From positions 296,517 to 360,516 of the forward strand of contig JBLIDT010000001.1 of NCBI GenBank assembly GCA_047632755.1: 64,000 nucleotides of DNA, in the 5' to 3' direction. The first letter of the stretch is position 1; every line of letters begins with the position of its first letter. The position numbers and the translations under genes were made by a program. Below, in pieces: positions 42,605-52,210 of this stretch. A model generated the notes under the pieces. That model was given only the letters and a program-made list of their open reading frames with translations. It ran no database searches and was not told the origin of the DNA. The stretch is from JAKVAV01 sp047632755 (GTDB lineage Bacteria; Bacteroidota; Bacteroidia; Flavobacteriales_D; Cryomorphaceae).

Positions 42605-43660
42605 ATGACTCGAAACTTCCAGCTTACGGAGGCGATTTTCCTTTTGCCCTTGCTTTTCCTAGGATCATTTCTAGTAGCGCAAGATTGTTCCACCCCAGAA
42701 GCACTCTGCGCTGGCGAGGGTTCTCCAAATTATTCATACTTAGACGGTGCACCGTCTGGTGTTGGTTCAGACTTCTGCTTTATGGATGCGCCGAATGCGG
42801 TATTCTATTCATTCGAAACGCAAGATACAGACCAGTTTCCTTTCATTGATTACCAAGACAGCACTGCTACCATTCAATTCAACGTAGATTCATGTCTCGC
42901 CGATACCTCTATTGGTATCGCTGTATTTGAAGCAGCTGACCTTTGTGATTCGGACAGTTATTCAGCTTTTGATTTTTGCACAATTGATACAACAGGTGGC
43001 GGACAAATATTTTTGACGGCGCTCCAACCGTCCACGACATACTACATCATGGTCACAGGATTGAACGATGGAATGGGTGGCCCTGATTCAGAGTGTAGTT
43101 TCAATCTCGATGTTTCTGGACCTGCACTGGAATATGACTTGGGGGCTGAGGGTTATCAAAGTGGAGGCGATCCGAACAATTCTTCGTCAACCGTCCAGAT
43201 TTTCGAAGGAGAAACGGTCGTTTTAACATCCGAAGGTAATTTTGGGGATTTGGAATGGTCGGGTCCTGAGCTAAACCAAACCACGGGAGATGAAGTGACT
43301 GCTGACCCAGATGGGGTGAACATCACTGTTACATACACAGTGAATGCTGAGATAGAGGGGTGTCAATATCTGGATCAAGTAACTGTATTCATTCTACCTC
43401 CCATTGTTGCTTCCAATGCGTTTACCCCAAATTCGGATGGCTTCAACGATACATGGTTCATTGAAGGAATTAGCACATGGCCCAACTCCCAAATATCTGT
43501 GTATTCGAGATGGGGAAATAGAGTATTCCAAGCAACGAATTACCAAAATGACTGGGGCGGAGATGACCTACCTGCTGCAACATATTACTACATAGTCGAA
43601 CTCAATCCGGTTGATTTTGATGCCGAGCCTATCGCTGGTTCCGTAACTATAATGAGATGA
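42605..43660 (+). CDS. Secreted protein with T9SS type B (gliding-motility) sorting domain
   Basis: About 351 residues from the ATG before TRNFQLTEAIFLLPLLFLGSFLVAQ, a signal peptide; an earlier in-frame ATG (42536) would place 23 residues ahead of it. The mature N-terminal part (about 25-170: DCSTPEALCAGEGSPNYSY, QFNVDSCLADTSIGIAVF, TTYYIMVTGLNDG) resembles a calcium-binding-like beta-sandwich found in Bacteroidota surface proteins. The last 85 residues form the type B domain: SNAFTPNSDGFNDTWFIEGI, QISVYSRWGNRVFQ, WGGDDLPAATYYYIVEL. The ATGA stop/start overlap ties it to the PorP/SprF gene downstream. Confidence 0.85.
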   Translation: MTRNFQLTEAIFLLPLLFLGSFLVAQDCSTPEALCAGEGSPNYSYLDGAPSGVGSDFCFMDAPNAVFYSFETQDTDQFPFIDYQDSTATIQFNVDSCLADTSIGIAVFEAADLCDSDSYSAFDFCTIDTTGGGQIFLTALQPSTTYYIMVTGLNDGMGGPDSECSFNLDVSGPALEYDLGAEGYQSGGDPNNSSSTVQIFEGETVVLTSEGNFGDLEWSGPELNQTTGDEVTADPDGVNITVTYTVNAEIEGCQYLDQVTVFILPPIVASNAFTPNSDGFNDTWFIEGISTWPNSQISVYSRWGNRVFQATNYQNDWGGDDLPAATYYYIVELNPVDFDAEPIAGSVTIMR

Positions 43661-44604
43661 TGAGGAAGCTGTTCATATTGTTACTCGTGTTGACTTATTG
43701 CTCAATGGCAAAAGCTCAACAAAATGCACAGTTCACGAATTTTCTCTTCAATTCATTTGCACTTCATCCTGCACAAGCGGGTATGCAGAAATGCCTTGAT
43801 GCCAGAGTGGGTTACCGAAATCAATGGGTGGGTTTTGAGAACAACCCTCAAACGCTTTTTGTCTCGGCGCACCAACGAATTGAGAAGATCAGCAAAGAAA
43901 AGGGAGTTATTCATGGAGCTGGGATTATTATCGAAGGCGACAATACTGGATTTACTGGAAGGACATCTCTCCACGCCGTATATGCCGTTCACATACCAAT
44001 TACGCGTAAAACACGCGTTTCGTTTGGGTTTGGAATAGGAGCGCTTCAGTATCGTTTTGACGCTTCACAAGTTAGAGTGTTGGGCCCAAATAACGGCCCT
44101 GACCCGGTACTTGATGAGTCTCAAGCTGAGTTTGCTTTTCCAGATATTAAGGCTAGTATTTGGCTTTACAGCAAATATTGGTTTGTGGGCTTTAGTGGCC
44201 ACAACTTGACGGCTCCTACATTTAACGATATTGGAACAGACGTTCAAATACAGCCAAATTTCAATTTGACGGCTGGTCGAGTTTTCCCTGGTGGAGATAA
44301 GATGAATTATATCCCAGCGGTTCAACTAAAAATGACAGGTAACTCTACACCTTCATTCGACGTAAACTTCTGGGCAGACTACGACAATGTGGTAGCTCTC
44401 GGTGTAGCGTTTCGATCAGAAGACGCGGTAGCAGGAATGCTGAAATTCAGCTTTCTCGATTACTTCACCGTAGCATACGCATACGACGTGACTTACTCTA
44501 AAATCCGTCTCGGCTCTTCCAACAGCCACGAGATTATTTTAGGAATAAGTGCTTGTCCGAGAAACCAAAAAGCAGGCTTTGTGCCGTGTAACGCATACGA
44601 CTAG
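43657..44604 (+). CDS. PorP/SprF-family T9SS membrane protein (first copy)
   Basis: A 315-residue outer-membrane beta-barrel with signal peptide (RKLFILLLVLTYCSMAKAQ). Family hallmarks: QFTNFLFNSFALHPAQAGMQKCLDARVGYRNQWVGFENNPQT-type start, GAGIIIEGDNTGFTGRTSLHAVYAVHIPI, and the terminal FTVAYAYDVTYSKI followed by SSNSHEIILGIS. PorP/SprF proteins anchor or help secrete type-B-sorted adhesins; each is usually encoded beside its client. This one is coupled to the preceding small secreted protein and ends eight bases before the giant adhesin. Confidence 0.9.
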   Translation: MMRKLFILLLVLTYCSMAKAQQNAQFTNFLFNSFALHPAQAGMQKCLDARVGYRNQWVGFENNPQTLFVSAHQRIEKISKEKGVIHGAGIIIEGDNTGFTGRTSLHAVYAVHIPITRKTRVSFGFGIGALQYRFDASQVRVLGPNNGPDPVLDESQAEFAFPDIKASIWLYSKYWFVGFSGHNLTAPTFNDIGTDVQIQPNFNLTAGRVFPGGDKMNYIPAVQLKMTGNSTPSFDVNFWADYDNVVALGVAFRSEDAVAGMLKFSFLDYFTVAYAYDVTYSKIRLGSSNSHEIILGISACPRNQKAGFVPCNAYD

Positions 44605-44612
44605 TATTTGAA

Positions 44613-47600
44613 ATGAAAACTGCACCTTATATCCGGAGATCACTGATTATCATCGTCTCAACGTTGCTCCCTTTTTTTAGTTTGGCCCAGCCTCTCTATT
44701 GGCAAGGTCAGTCGGAGAATTGGAATGACCTAGAAAACTGGAGAGATGCTAAGGGTGCGAAAGCAGAGCATCTTCCCAGCGCACAGACACATGTGTTTTT
44801 CCCCGTTCAAAGCGCAGGAACAATAAATCTTCAAAATCAGGAAATTGAAATAGCTTCCTTAACAGGATTGAATTTGGCTCACTTGACATTGGAGTCGAAT
44901 CAGGCTTCCACACTAATCATTAGCGGAAGCTTGAATCTAGGGGAAGAAATTTCTTTGGGTTCGAATATTAATTTTCAACTTACTGGTCAAGGATACTCAA
45001 ATCCAACTCTTTCTATTCCTTCGAATCTCGAGAATCATCTAAGTGTTCTTCCTGATCATTACCAAAGAATTTCCGGCTCTGTAGGGCCACTAGGGTCTTG
45101 CCCATTTTTCGATTTGACAGCTGATCCGACTCCGCCTACTTGCAATGGATTCGAAAATGGAATCGCAGCCGTATTGGAGCCCACCACAGGTGTAGGGCCA
45201 TACACGTATCAATGGATTGGCGGACCGACGACCAGAGAGTGGACAAATGTGGGTGCGGGAACTTACACTGTTTTAGTGTTCGATCAAGGTCAAGGTGGAA
45301 CACCGTGTAACATTGACGTGTTTGTGAATGAGCCAGGTCCGTTAACCTTGTTTTCATTGAATGAAACTCCACCTACTTGCGCTGATTTGTGCAATGGTCA
45401 AGCGTCACCGATCATCATCGGAGGAAACGGTGGCTACATCCTTACTTGGTCAAATGGTGAATCCGGGTTTTCGCCTTCCGCCTTATGTGCGGTTTTCACT
45501 TTAAATATTGAAGATGTTGAAGGTTGTGTTTTTGATACAACTCTAGCTTTTAGCAATCTTCCTGACCCAATTCTGATTGATGAAACAATTACTGATGTCA
45601 CTTGCTTTGGCGCAAATGATGGTTTAATAGATATCACTGGTTCAGGAGGGACAGGAACCCTAGGATTCAGTTGGACAGGTCCAAGCGGATTCAATTCCAT
45701 ATCTGAAGACATTTCTAATCTTGAACCAGGAGATTATACCCTAGAAGTGACGGATGACAATGGCTGTACTGTCAATGAGACTTACACAGTTATTGAGAAT
45801 CCTGTATTGCTTGTATCTGCGATATCCACCAATAATTTGTGCAACGGCGACGATACTGGTTCAATCGACCTGACCATTGCAGGAGGTTTGTCGCCCTATG
45901 ATATTTCGTGGACAGGACCAGGAGGGTTTGTCTCAACAGATCAAGATATCGTCGATCTAATTGCGGGTACCTATGAAGTGACTGTTACCGATGCGGCAAA
46001 TTGTGTAGTTGTTATTCAGGAAACAGTCAATGAGCCAGATCCTTTGACAGCAGTCATTACCCCTTCAAACCTCCAATGTTTTGAAAACAACTCGGGTGAA
46101 TTAACCGCACTCGCACAAGGAGGAACTCCCGGATACAATTATTCTTGGGTAGGCCCAAACGGGTTTACTGGATTGGGGCCTACTATTATTGGACTTTCTG
46201 CAGGAACATATAGCCTTACTGTAACGGATAATATAAACTGTGTATTCACCATCGATGTAGATTTAGTTGAGCCCGATGAGCTTATTCTCAATTTCCTTGA
46301 AACACCTATTTCATGCAATGGAGATTCTGATGGTGAAATTGACTTAACCGTTTTGGGAGGAACTGCTTCTTTCACTTTTTCTTGGACAGGACCAGGCGGA
46401 TTCACTTCAACAAATGAAGATATCACGGGCCTTGCGACAGGCATCTATACCATCGAGGTAACAGACTTCAATAGCTGCGTGATCTCTGAAAGTTATGACT
46501 TGATAGAGCCACAGCCAATTGCTCTTTCGGCTGCTCTATCGAATCCAGATTGCGCCGCTGAAAATACTGGGGCAATCGATTTGACTATCGCCAATGGAAC
46601 CCCTCCATACAATGTACTGTGGTTTGGACCCAGCGGATTTTCATCAACCGATGAGGACATTGCTGGTCTTTCTGCAGGAGATTATACGGTGATTGTAGAC
46701 GATTCAGGAGGCTGTTCCATTACTGAAACATATACCATAATAGCACCTTCTGGACTGAGCGCGGTATTTACGCTCACTCCCGTGTCTTGTTTCGGCGGCG
46801 CTAACGGTGCTGTAATTACCACCTCATCTGGGGGCACACCGCCTTACACTTTTTTTTGGTTGGGTCCGTCAGGATTTAACTCTTCCGATCAAAATCTCAA
46901 TGGTTTAGTTGCGGGAGAATATTCGCTGCTTCTAAGCGATGATAGCGGGTGTAACGGGTTTTTCTCAGTAACTATTATCCAGCCGAGTAATATTTCAGTC
47001 TCAAACACCATTACAGACATTTCTTGTTTTGGCGGATCAGATGGGGGCATTTCTATAACACCATCAGGAGCCTCTTCTCCCTATTCATTCGCTTGGTCGG
47101 GACCAGGAGGTTTTTCGGCTTCTAGCCAAAATATTTCGGGGCTGGCGGCAGGAGATTATACAGTCTTGATCACAGATGACAGCAATTGCGAATTCAGTCG
47201 CACCTACACTGTGAATGAGCCAGATCAAATCGCAATAGATGCAGCCATAACTGACGTGGTTTGTGTGGGCGACTTTACGGGTGCGATCAACATTACCATT
47301 TCAGGCGGAAGTCCTGGCTTTATTCGCTCTTGGACAGGTCCAAATGGTTTCACAGCCATCACCGAAGATATCAATGGCTTGGAAGCGGGGTCGTACACTG
47401 TGAATATTACGGATAGCCAAGGCTGCATTGCATCGGCCACATTTACGGTTCAAGAGCTTTTTGATGTAGAACTATCTTCCGTTCCAACCGATATTTCTTG
47501 TTTTGGTGTAAGCGATGGAGCTATAGATTTGAGTCCTTCAGGGGGGCAGCTGCCTTTTACTTTTGACTGGACGGGACCAAATGGATTTACCTCTGCCGAC

Positions 47601-50600
47601 GAAGATTTAGCCGATCTGGAAGCAGGCATTTACATCGTGTTGGTAACAGACGACAATGGTTGCGAAGAAACTGCACAAGTTGAAATTTTTGAACCTTCAG
47701 AGATTGTATTGGATATTACCGTGACGAATATCGATTGCTTCGGCGATGCTGATGGAGCAATCACTGTATCTACCACGGGTGGAACTTCAACATTGGACTT
47801 CTCATGGATCGGACCGAATGGCTTTACCTCTAGCAATCAAAATTTATCAGGACTAGAGCCAGGTGATTACGAGGTTACCGTTGAAGATGCAAACGGATGT
47901 TCTGTTATCGAGATTGTTACCATATCAGAGAACTCTGAATTGACTGTCATCGTTGAAACATTTGATTCCAATTGTCAGCAGTTTGACGGTTTGGCTGTAG
48001 CCACTGCCTCAGGTGGCACGGGTGTTTTGACCTTTTCTTGGGAGAATGAGGCTGGAGTTGAAATAGTACAAAACGACAGCTTGATCGATGTTCAGGGAGG
48101 TACCTACGAAGTGATTGTGACCGATGAACTCGGTTGTTCGATTCAATTAACCGCTGTCATTTCCGATAACAATGGAACATTGACAGGAACCGTAACAAAC
48201 CCGACTTGTTCAGGTGGAAACGACGGAGCCATTGATACAGAACTCACTGGTGGAACGGGATCATTTGATTACGTATGGACGGACGGAAATGGATTTACTT
48301 CTGACCAAGAAGACATCACTGACTTGGTTGCAGGCACCTACATTCTGTCGATTACGGATGCCAATAATTGTGTGTTTTCAGAAACTTTCGAAGTTGTCGA
48401 TCCAGTGGCAATTTCAGTTGATGCGATAGCAACTGAAGTGTCCTGCATTGGATCAGATGGGTCCATAAATCTCTCCATTCAAAATGCCACCGAGCCATTT
48501 GATATCAATTGGACAGGCCCCAATGGTTTTATTGGAACAGGAGCCTCACTCGGCGATTTAGAGCCTGGAGATTACGATTATATTCTTACAGATGCATTAG
48601 GGTGCAGCGCAGCTGGAATCGTTTCGATATCATCGGCGCCTTCAATTACTGTTGTAGAAACGGTAACCAATATCACTTGCGCAGGAGATATGGATGGTGC
48701 TATAAGTTTGGAAGTTTCAGGGGGTAGCCCACCCTTGCAGTTTTCTTGGACTAGCCTTGATGGGTTTATTTCATCAAGCGAGGACATCTCAAATTTATCT
48801 CCAGGAGAGTACTCATTGACGGTAACAGATCAGTCCACTTGCGTGGAAAGCTTGACGCTTACCGTGACTGAGCCAGACTCTATTTTGGTCGACATTGCTA
48901 TTTCTGAGCCCGATTGCATTCAGGCCAATGGATCTCTAGAAGCATTCATTACTGGTGGTACTATTTCTGGAACTTATGTGATTATCTGGGAAGATGATTT
49001 GGGCAATCTGATATCAAATTCAACTCTTGCGGAAAATTTATCTCCAGGAAATTACACGTTGACCGTTACTGACGACAATGGCTGTATCTATCAAGAAGAG
49101 ATCACACTAAGCAATCCTGGAGGTGATATCACTGCTACGATTTCTCCTGTGACTTGCGGTGGGGGCCTTGACGGAGCCATTGATTTAGAAATTGCCAACG
49201 TTGCCGAGCCCTTTACCGTTTCTTGGACAGGTCCTAATGGATTTGTATCCAATGACGAAGACATTATGAATTTGGCAGGAGGTAGTTATTCCTACACGGT
49301 ATCAGGAGCAGATGGATGTGTTTTCACAGAATCTCTTGAAGTGTCTTCGCCTGAAGCGCTTGATGTGCTCCTTAGCATCACAAATACTTGCTTTGACGAA
49401 AACAACGGACAGATAGAAATTGAGATTTCAGGAGGAGAGGAGCCATACACGATTCTTTGGAATGGACCGAATTCATTTACCTCGAACGAATTGGTTATTG
49501 CTGAATTGGTGCCTGGCGATTATGATCTCCAAATTATTGACAATGCTGGATGTGACTTTACTGGTGTTTATACCGTTTCTGAGAATCCTGAAATTATAAC
49601 TGAGATTACCGCGCAAAACATCGCTTGTTTTGGTGAAACAAACGGTTCGATTGACCTCACGCTAACGAGCGGACTCTCTCCTTTCACCATTGAATGGCTC
49701 GGGCCAGATGGATTTATCTCTTCTGTCGAAGACATTACTGCACTGGGCTCGGGAGAATATACCCTCACAGTCACCGATTTTAATGGCTGTTTTACTCAGG
49801 ACACGATTGCTCTGGAGCAACCCGATGAACTTGTTGTAGTTGAAGAAGTTATTGCTTCAGGATGCTCAGACGAGCCAAATTCAGGATCTATCTCTCTTTT
49901 TCCAGAAGGAGGACAACCCGGATATATCGTTGAATGGACAGGGCCAAACGGATTTACCTCAAGTCTTTTTGATATTGTAAATCTTTCAATCGGAACCTAT
50001 GTTTATACGGTTACTGATCAAGGAGGCTGCGTGATGAACAATTCAATTGATATTGTCGAAGTGGAGCCTTTGTCACTCGATGTAAACAGTATAAATCCAG
50101 CTTGCTTCGGATTTGCTACAGGTACTATTGAGACTCTGATTGGTGGGGGACTCACTCCTTATCAAATAATATGGACAGGACCAAACGGTTTTGAAGCTAC
50201 AACGGACACCATAGAAAATTTGGTGGCAGGAGAGTATAGTCTAACAGTGATCGATCAGGCGGGATGTGAGCTAGGAGAAATAATTATCCTGACACAACCC
50301 GAACCTATATCCCTTGAGTTGAACAGTGCTGCTGCGACTTGCTTCAATGTTGCTGATGGGTCAATTGAGGCCATAGTGACAGGAGGCACGGCTGACTACA
50401 CTTTCCTTTGGACAGGGCTAGATGGCTTTGAATCAGATCAAGGAAACATCACTTCCTTATTTCAGGGAGAATATATTTTCACAGTAACGGATGCCAGTGG
50501 TTGCGAATTTTCAGATACGTCGAATGTAGACGTCCTTTTCAGCCTTGACTTGAACGCAGGAGCAGATACAGCCTTTTGCCCGTCAGATTTGCCTGCCACT

Positions 50601-51296
50601 TTAACTGGAGAACTAGTAGGTGGAGACGAGTTTTATTGGACGCTGAATGGAGATACCATTTCCTCTACGTCACAGGTTATTGTAGATGAAACGTATGAAG
50701 GAATTACTGAGTTCATTCTCATCGGTTCAAACGGTACTTGTTCGGAAACGGATACCATTACTATTGAAATACTGGAAAGTCCCGAAGTTGATGCAGGTGA
50801 AGACCTTCACGTATTTATTGAAGAAGTCTTTACGCTTGGCGGAGACCCGACCTCTCCCGATGAGGTGACCTATTTATGGGTTCCAAACCCAATGTCAGTA
50901 TTTGATAGTGCTTCATCAAATCCAACTGGTTTTCTTTTAGAAAGTGTGGATTTTGTAGTGACTGTTACTGATGTTAACGGATGTCAATCTACCGATACAG
51001 TATTGGTAGAAGTATTGCCCGACATAGAGGTAACTTCAGGCTTTACTCCCAATGGAGATGGAGTAAACGATAGCTGGATAATAGACAATATTGAACTTTT
51101 CCCATCTATGGTCGTACACGTTTTCAATCGATGGGGTGTGGAAGTATTTGAATCGCAGGGGTACAACGCTAATATAGCATGGGGTGGAACTTACGAAGGT
51201 TCTATTTTACCTAGTGGAACATATTATTTCACTATTGAGCTAAACGATCCACGTTTTCCTGACCCGATTACGGGACCATTAACCCTGCACAGATAA
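44613..51296 (+). CDS. Giant SprB-repeat adhesin with T9SS type B sorting domain
   Basis: 2227 residues. Signal peptide (SLIIIVSTLLPFFSLAQP); an N-terminal region (about 25-165) with a QSENWNDLENWRDAKG motif; then 23 SprB-type repeats of about 78-80 residues (about 168-1980), each with CxGxxDGxIxL, GGxxPYxxxWTGPNGFxS, EDIxxLxAGxYxxxVTDxxGC and ExxxVxEP; then a PKD/Ig-like segment; and a final type B domain (VTSGFTPNGDGVNDSWIIDN, VHVFNRWGVEVFES, GSILPSGTYYFTIEL). SprB is the mobile gliding adhesin of Flavobacterium johnsoniae; the same architecture here suggests a cell-surface, possibly moving, adhesin. The TAATG overlap couples it to the next PorP/SprF gene. Confidence 0.92.
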   Translation: MKTAPYIRRSLIIIVSTLLPFFSLAQPLYWQGQSENWNDLENWRDAKGAKAEHLPSAQTHVFFPVQSAGTINLQNQEIEIASLTGLNLAHLTLESNQASTLIISGSLNLGEEISLGSNINFQLTGQGYSNPTLSIPSNLENHLSVLPDHYQRISGSVGPLGSCPFFDLTADPTPPTCNGFENGIAAVLEPTTGVGPYTYQWIGGPTTREWTNVGAGTYTVLVFDQGQGGTPCNIDVFVNEPGPLTLFSLNETPPTCADLCNGQASPIIIGGNGGYILTWSNGESGFSPSALCAVFTLNIEDVEGCVFDTTLAFSNLPDPILIDETITDVTCFGANDGLIDITGSGGTGTLGFSWTGPSGFNSISEDISNLEPGDYTLEVTDDNGCTVNETYTVIENPVLLVSAISTNNLCNGDDTGSIDLTIAGGLSPYDISWTGPGGFVSTDQDIVDLIAGTYEVTVTDAANCVVVIQETVNEPDPLTAVITPSNLQCFENNSGELTALAQGGTPGYNYSWVGPNGFTGLGPTIIGLSAGTYSLTVTDNINCVFTIDVDLVEPDELILNFLETPISCNGDSDGEIDLTVLGGTASFTFSWTGPGGFTSTNEDITGLATGIYTIEVTDFNSCVISESYDLIEPQPIALSAALSNPDCAAENTGAIDLTIANGTPPYNVLWFGPSGFSSTDEDIAGLSAGDYTVIVDDSGGCSITETYTIIAPSGLSAVFTLTPVSCFGGANGAVITTSSGGTPPYTFFWLGPSGFNSSDQNLNGLVAGEYSLLLSDDSGCNGFFSVTIIQPSNISVSNTITDISCFGGSDGGISITPSGASSPYSFAWSGPGGFSASSQNISGLAAGDYTVLITDDSNCEFSRTYTVNEPDQIAIDAAITDVVCVGDFTGAINITISGGSPGFIRSWTGPNGFTAITEDINGLEAGSYTVNITDSQGCIASATFTVQELFDVELSSVPTDISCFGVSDGAIDLSPSGGQLPFTFDWTGPNGFTSADEDLADLEAGIYIVLVTDDNGCEETAQVEIFEPSEIVLDITVTNIDCFGDADGAITVSTTGGTSTLDFSWIGPNGFTSSNQNLSGLEPGDYEVTVEDANGCSVIEIVTISENSELTVIVETFDSNCQQFDGLAVATASGGTGVLTFSWENEAGVEIVQNDSLIDVQGGTYEVIVTDELGCSIQLTAVISDNNGTLTGTVTNPTCSGGNDGAIDTELTGGTGSFDYVWTDGNGFTSDQEDITDLVAGTYILSITDANNCVFSETFEVVDPVAISVDAIATEVSCIGSDGSINLSIQNATEPFDINWTGPNGFIGTGASLGDLEPGDYDYILTDALGCSAAGIVSISSAPSITVVETVTNITCAGDMDGAISLEVSGGSPPLQFSWTSLDGFISSSEDISNLSPGEYSLTVTDQSTCVESLTLTVTEPDSILVDIAISEPDCIQANGSLEAFITGGTISGTYVIIWEDDLGNLISNSTLAENLSPGNYTLTVTDDNGCIYQEEITLSNPGGDITATISPVTCGGGLDGAIDLEIANVAEPFTVSWTGPNGFVSNDEDIMNLAGGSYSYTVSGADGCVFTESLEVSSPEALDVLLSITNTCFDENNGQIEIEISGGEEPYTILWNGPNSFTSNELVIAELVPGDYDLQIIDNAGCDFTGVYTVSENPEIITEITAQNIACFGETNGSIDLTLTSGLSPFTIEWLGPDGFISSVEDITALGSGEYTLTVTDFNGCFTQDTIALEQPDELVVVEEVIASGCSDEPNSGSISLFPEGGQPGYIVEWTGPNGFTSSLFDIVNLSIGTYVYTVTDQGGCVMNNSIDIVEVEPLSLDVNSINPACFGFATGTIETLIGGGLTPYQIIWTGPNGFEATTDTIENLVAGEYSLTVIDQAGCELGEIIILTQPEPISLELNSAAATCFNVADGSIEAIVTGGTADYTFLWTGLDGFESDQGNITSLFQGEYIFTVTDASGCEFSDTSNVDVLFSLDLNAGADTAFCPSDLPATLTGELVGGDEFYWTLNGDTISSTSQVIVDETYEGITEFILIGSNGTCSETDTITIEILESPEVDAGEDLHVFIEEVFTLGGDPTSPDEVTYLWVPNPMSVFDSASSNPTGFLLESVDFVVTVTDVNGCQSTDTVLVEVLPDIEVTSGFTPNGDGVNDSWIIDNIELFPSMVVHVFNRWGVEVFESQGYNANIAWGGTYEGSILPSGTYYFTIELNDPRFPDPITGPLTLHR
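45115..50550 (+). repeat. Array of 23 degenerate SprB-coding repeats
   Basis: Within the giant adhesin gene, units of about 235-240 bp recur. The most conserved DNA is around the codons for TGGACAGGxCCAAAYGG (Trp-Thr-Gly-Pro-Asn-Gly). Units have diverged at DNA level, so this is an old expansion. Repeats 13 and 17 depart most, lacking the GPNGF core. Confidence 0.8.
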
Positions 51297-52201
51297 TGAA
51301 AAGACTTTTCTTCATAGCGGTTTTTCTCTCATGCCTTCAGGGTTTGAACGCACAGCAAGTACAGCAGTTTTCGCAGTATTTTTTGTCAGGTTTTACTTTC
51401 AATCCAGCATTTGCGGGAACTGAAGAAAACTTCAACGCATTGGCCACTCACCGCACCCAATGGACTGGAATTACCGATGCTCCTAGAACTTATTTCCTGG
51501 GATTACACGCACCGAGCGCTTCGGGAAAAATGGGTTTTGGAGGTTCTCTCTTCACAGATGTGGCGGGACCGACACGCAGAACGGGAATTCAAGGTGCATA
51601 CTCCTACCAGTTAAAAGTTACTGAGAATTCTAAAGTTTCCTTAGGCGTTTCTTTTGGCCTTACACAGTTTGTTATCGATGGAACCCAGATCACACTTAGA
51701 GATAACAATGATCAGGCTCTTACCAACTCCATGCAAGCAGAGCTCAAACCCGATGCTTCTTTTGGTGCTTTATGGTATGGGGAAAATTTTCATTTAGGGG
51801 TTTCTGCGACGCAACTTTTTAATAATAAACTTGATCTTTTTCAGGGAGATACAGAGAGCCGAATGGCGGTGCACTATTTCCTGACAGGAGGGTATAAATT
51901 TAATATAAACGAAGTATTCGATATTGAACCATTTGCACTACTGAAATACGTTTATCCACTTGATCCTCAGCTGGATATAAGCGCTAGAGTGCTCTATAAA
52001 AGTAACCTTTGGTTAGGTGGGTCATATCGAACTAGTGATGCTGCGGCTCTATTTGCAGGATATCAGATGCTAGACTACCTCATTATAGGGTACTCTATTG
52101 ATTTTACAACGTCTGAACTAAAAAATTACTCCAATGGAACCCATGAGGTTTTCTTGGGCATTCGGTTTGGAAAAGAAAAATTGATTGAACCAGAACTATA
52201 A
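51296..52201 (+). CDS. PorP/SprF-family T9SS membrane protein (second copy)
   Basis: A 301-residue barrel protein with signal peptide (KRLFFIAVFLSCLQGLNAQ) and the family opening QFSQYFLSGFTFNPAFAGTEENFNALATHRTQW-type sequence, SGKMGFGGSLFTDVAGPTRRTG, and the closing DYLIIGYSIDFTTSELK then NGTHEVFLGIRFG. By coupling to the giant SprB-like gene (shared A of TAATG) it is the likely SprF-equivalent needed for that protein's secretion or anchoring. Confidence 0.92.
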   Translation: MKRLFFIAVFLSCLQGLNAQQVQQFSQYFLSGFTFNPAFAGTEENFNALATHRTQWTGITDAPRTYFLGLHAPSASGKMGFGGSLFTDVAGPTRRTGIQGAYSYQLKVTENSKVSLGVSFGLTQFVIDGTQITLRDNNDQALTNSMQAELKPDASFGALWYGENFHLGVSATQLFNNKLDLFQGDTESRMAVHYFLTGGYKFNINEVFDIEPFALLKYVYPLDPQLDISARVLYKSNLWLGGSYRTSDAAALFAGYQMLDYLIIGYSIDFTTSELKNYSNGTHEVFLGIRFGKEKLIEPEL

Positions 52202-52210
52202 TATCCCCCT

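Noticed and set aside
45115..50550. SprB repeat region as a CRISPR-like or recent tandem duplication
   Set aside because: Units of about 240 bp are in frame and diverged, coding for protein repeats.
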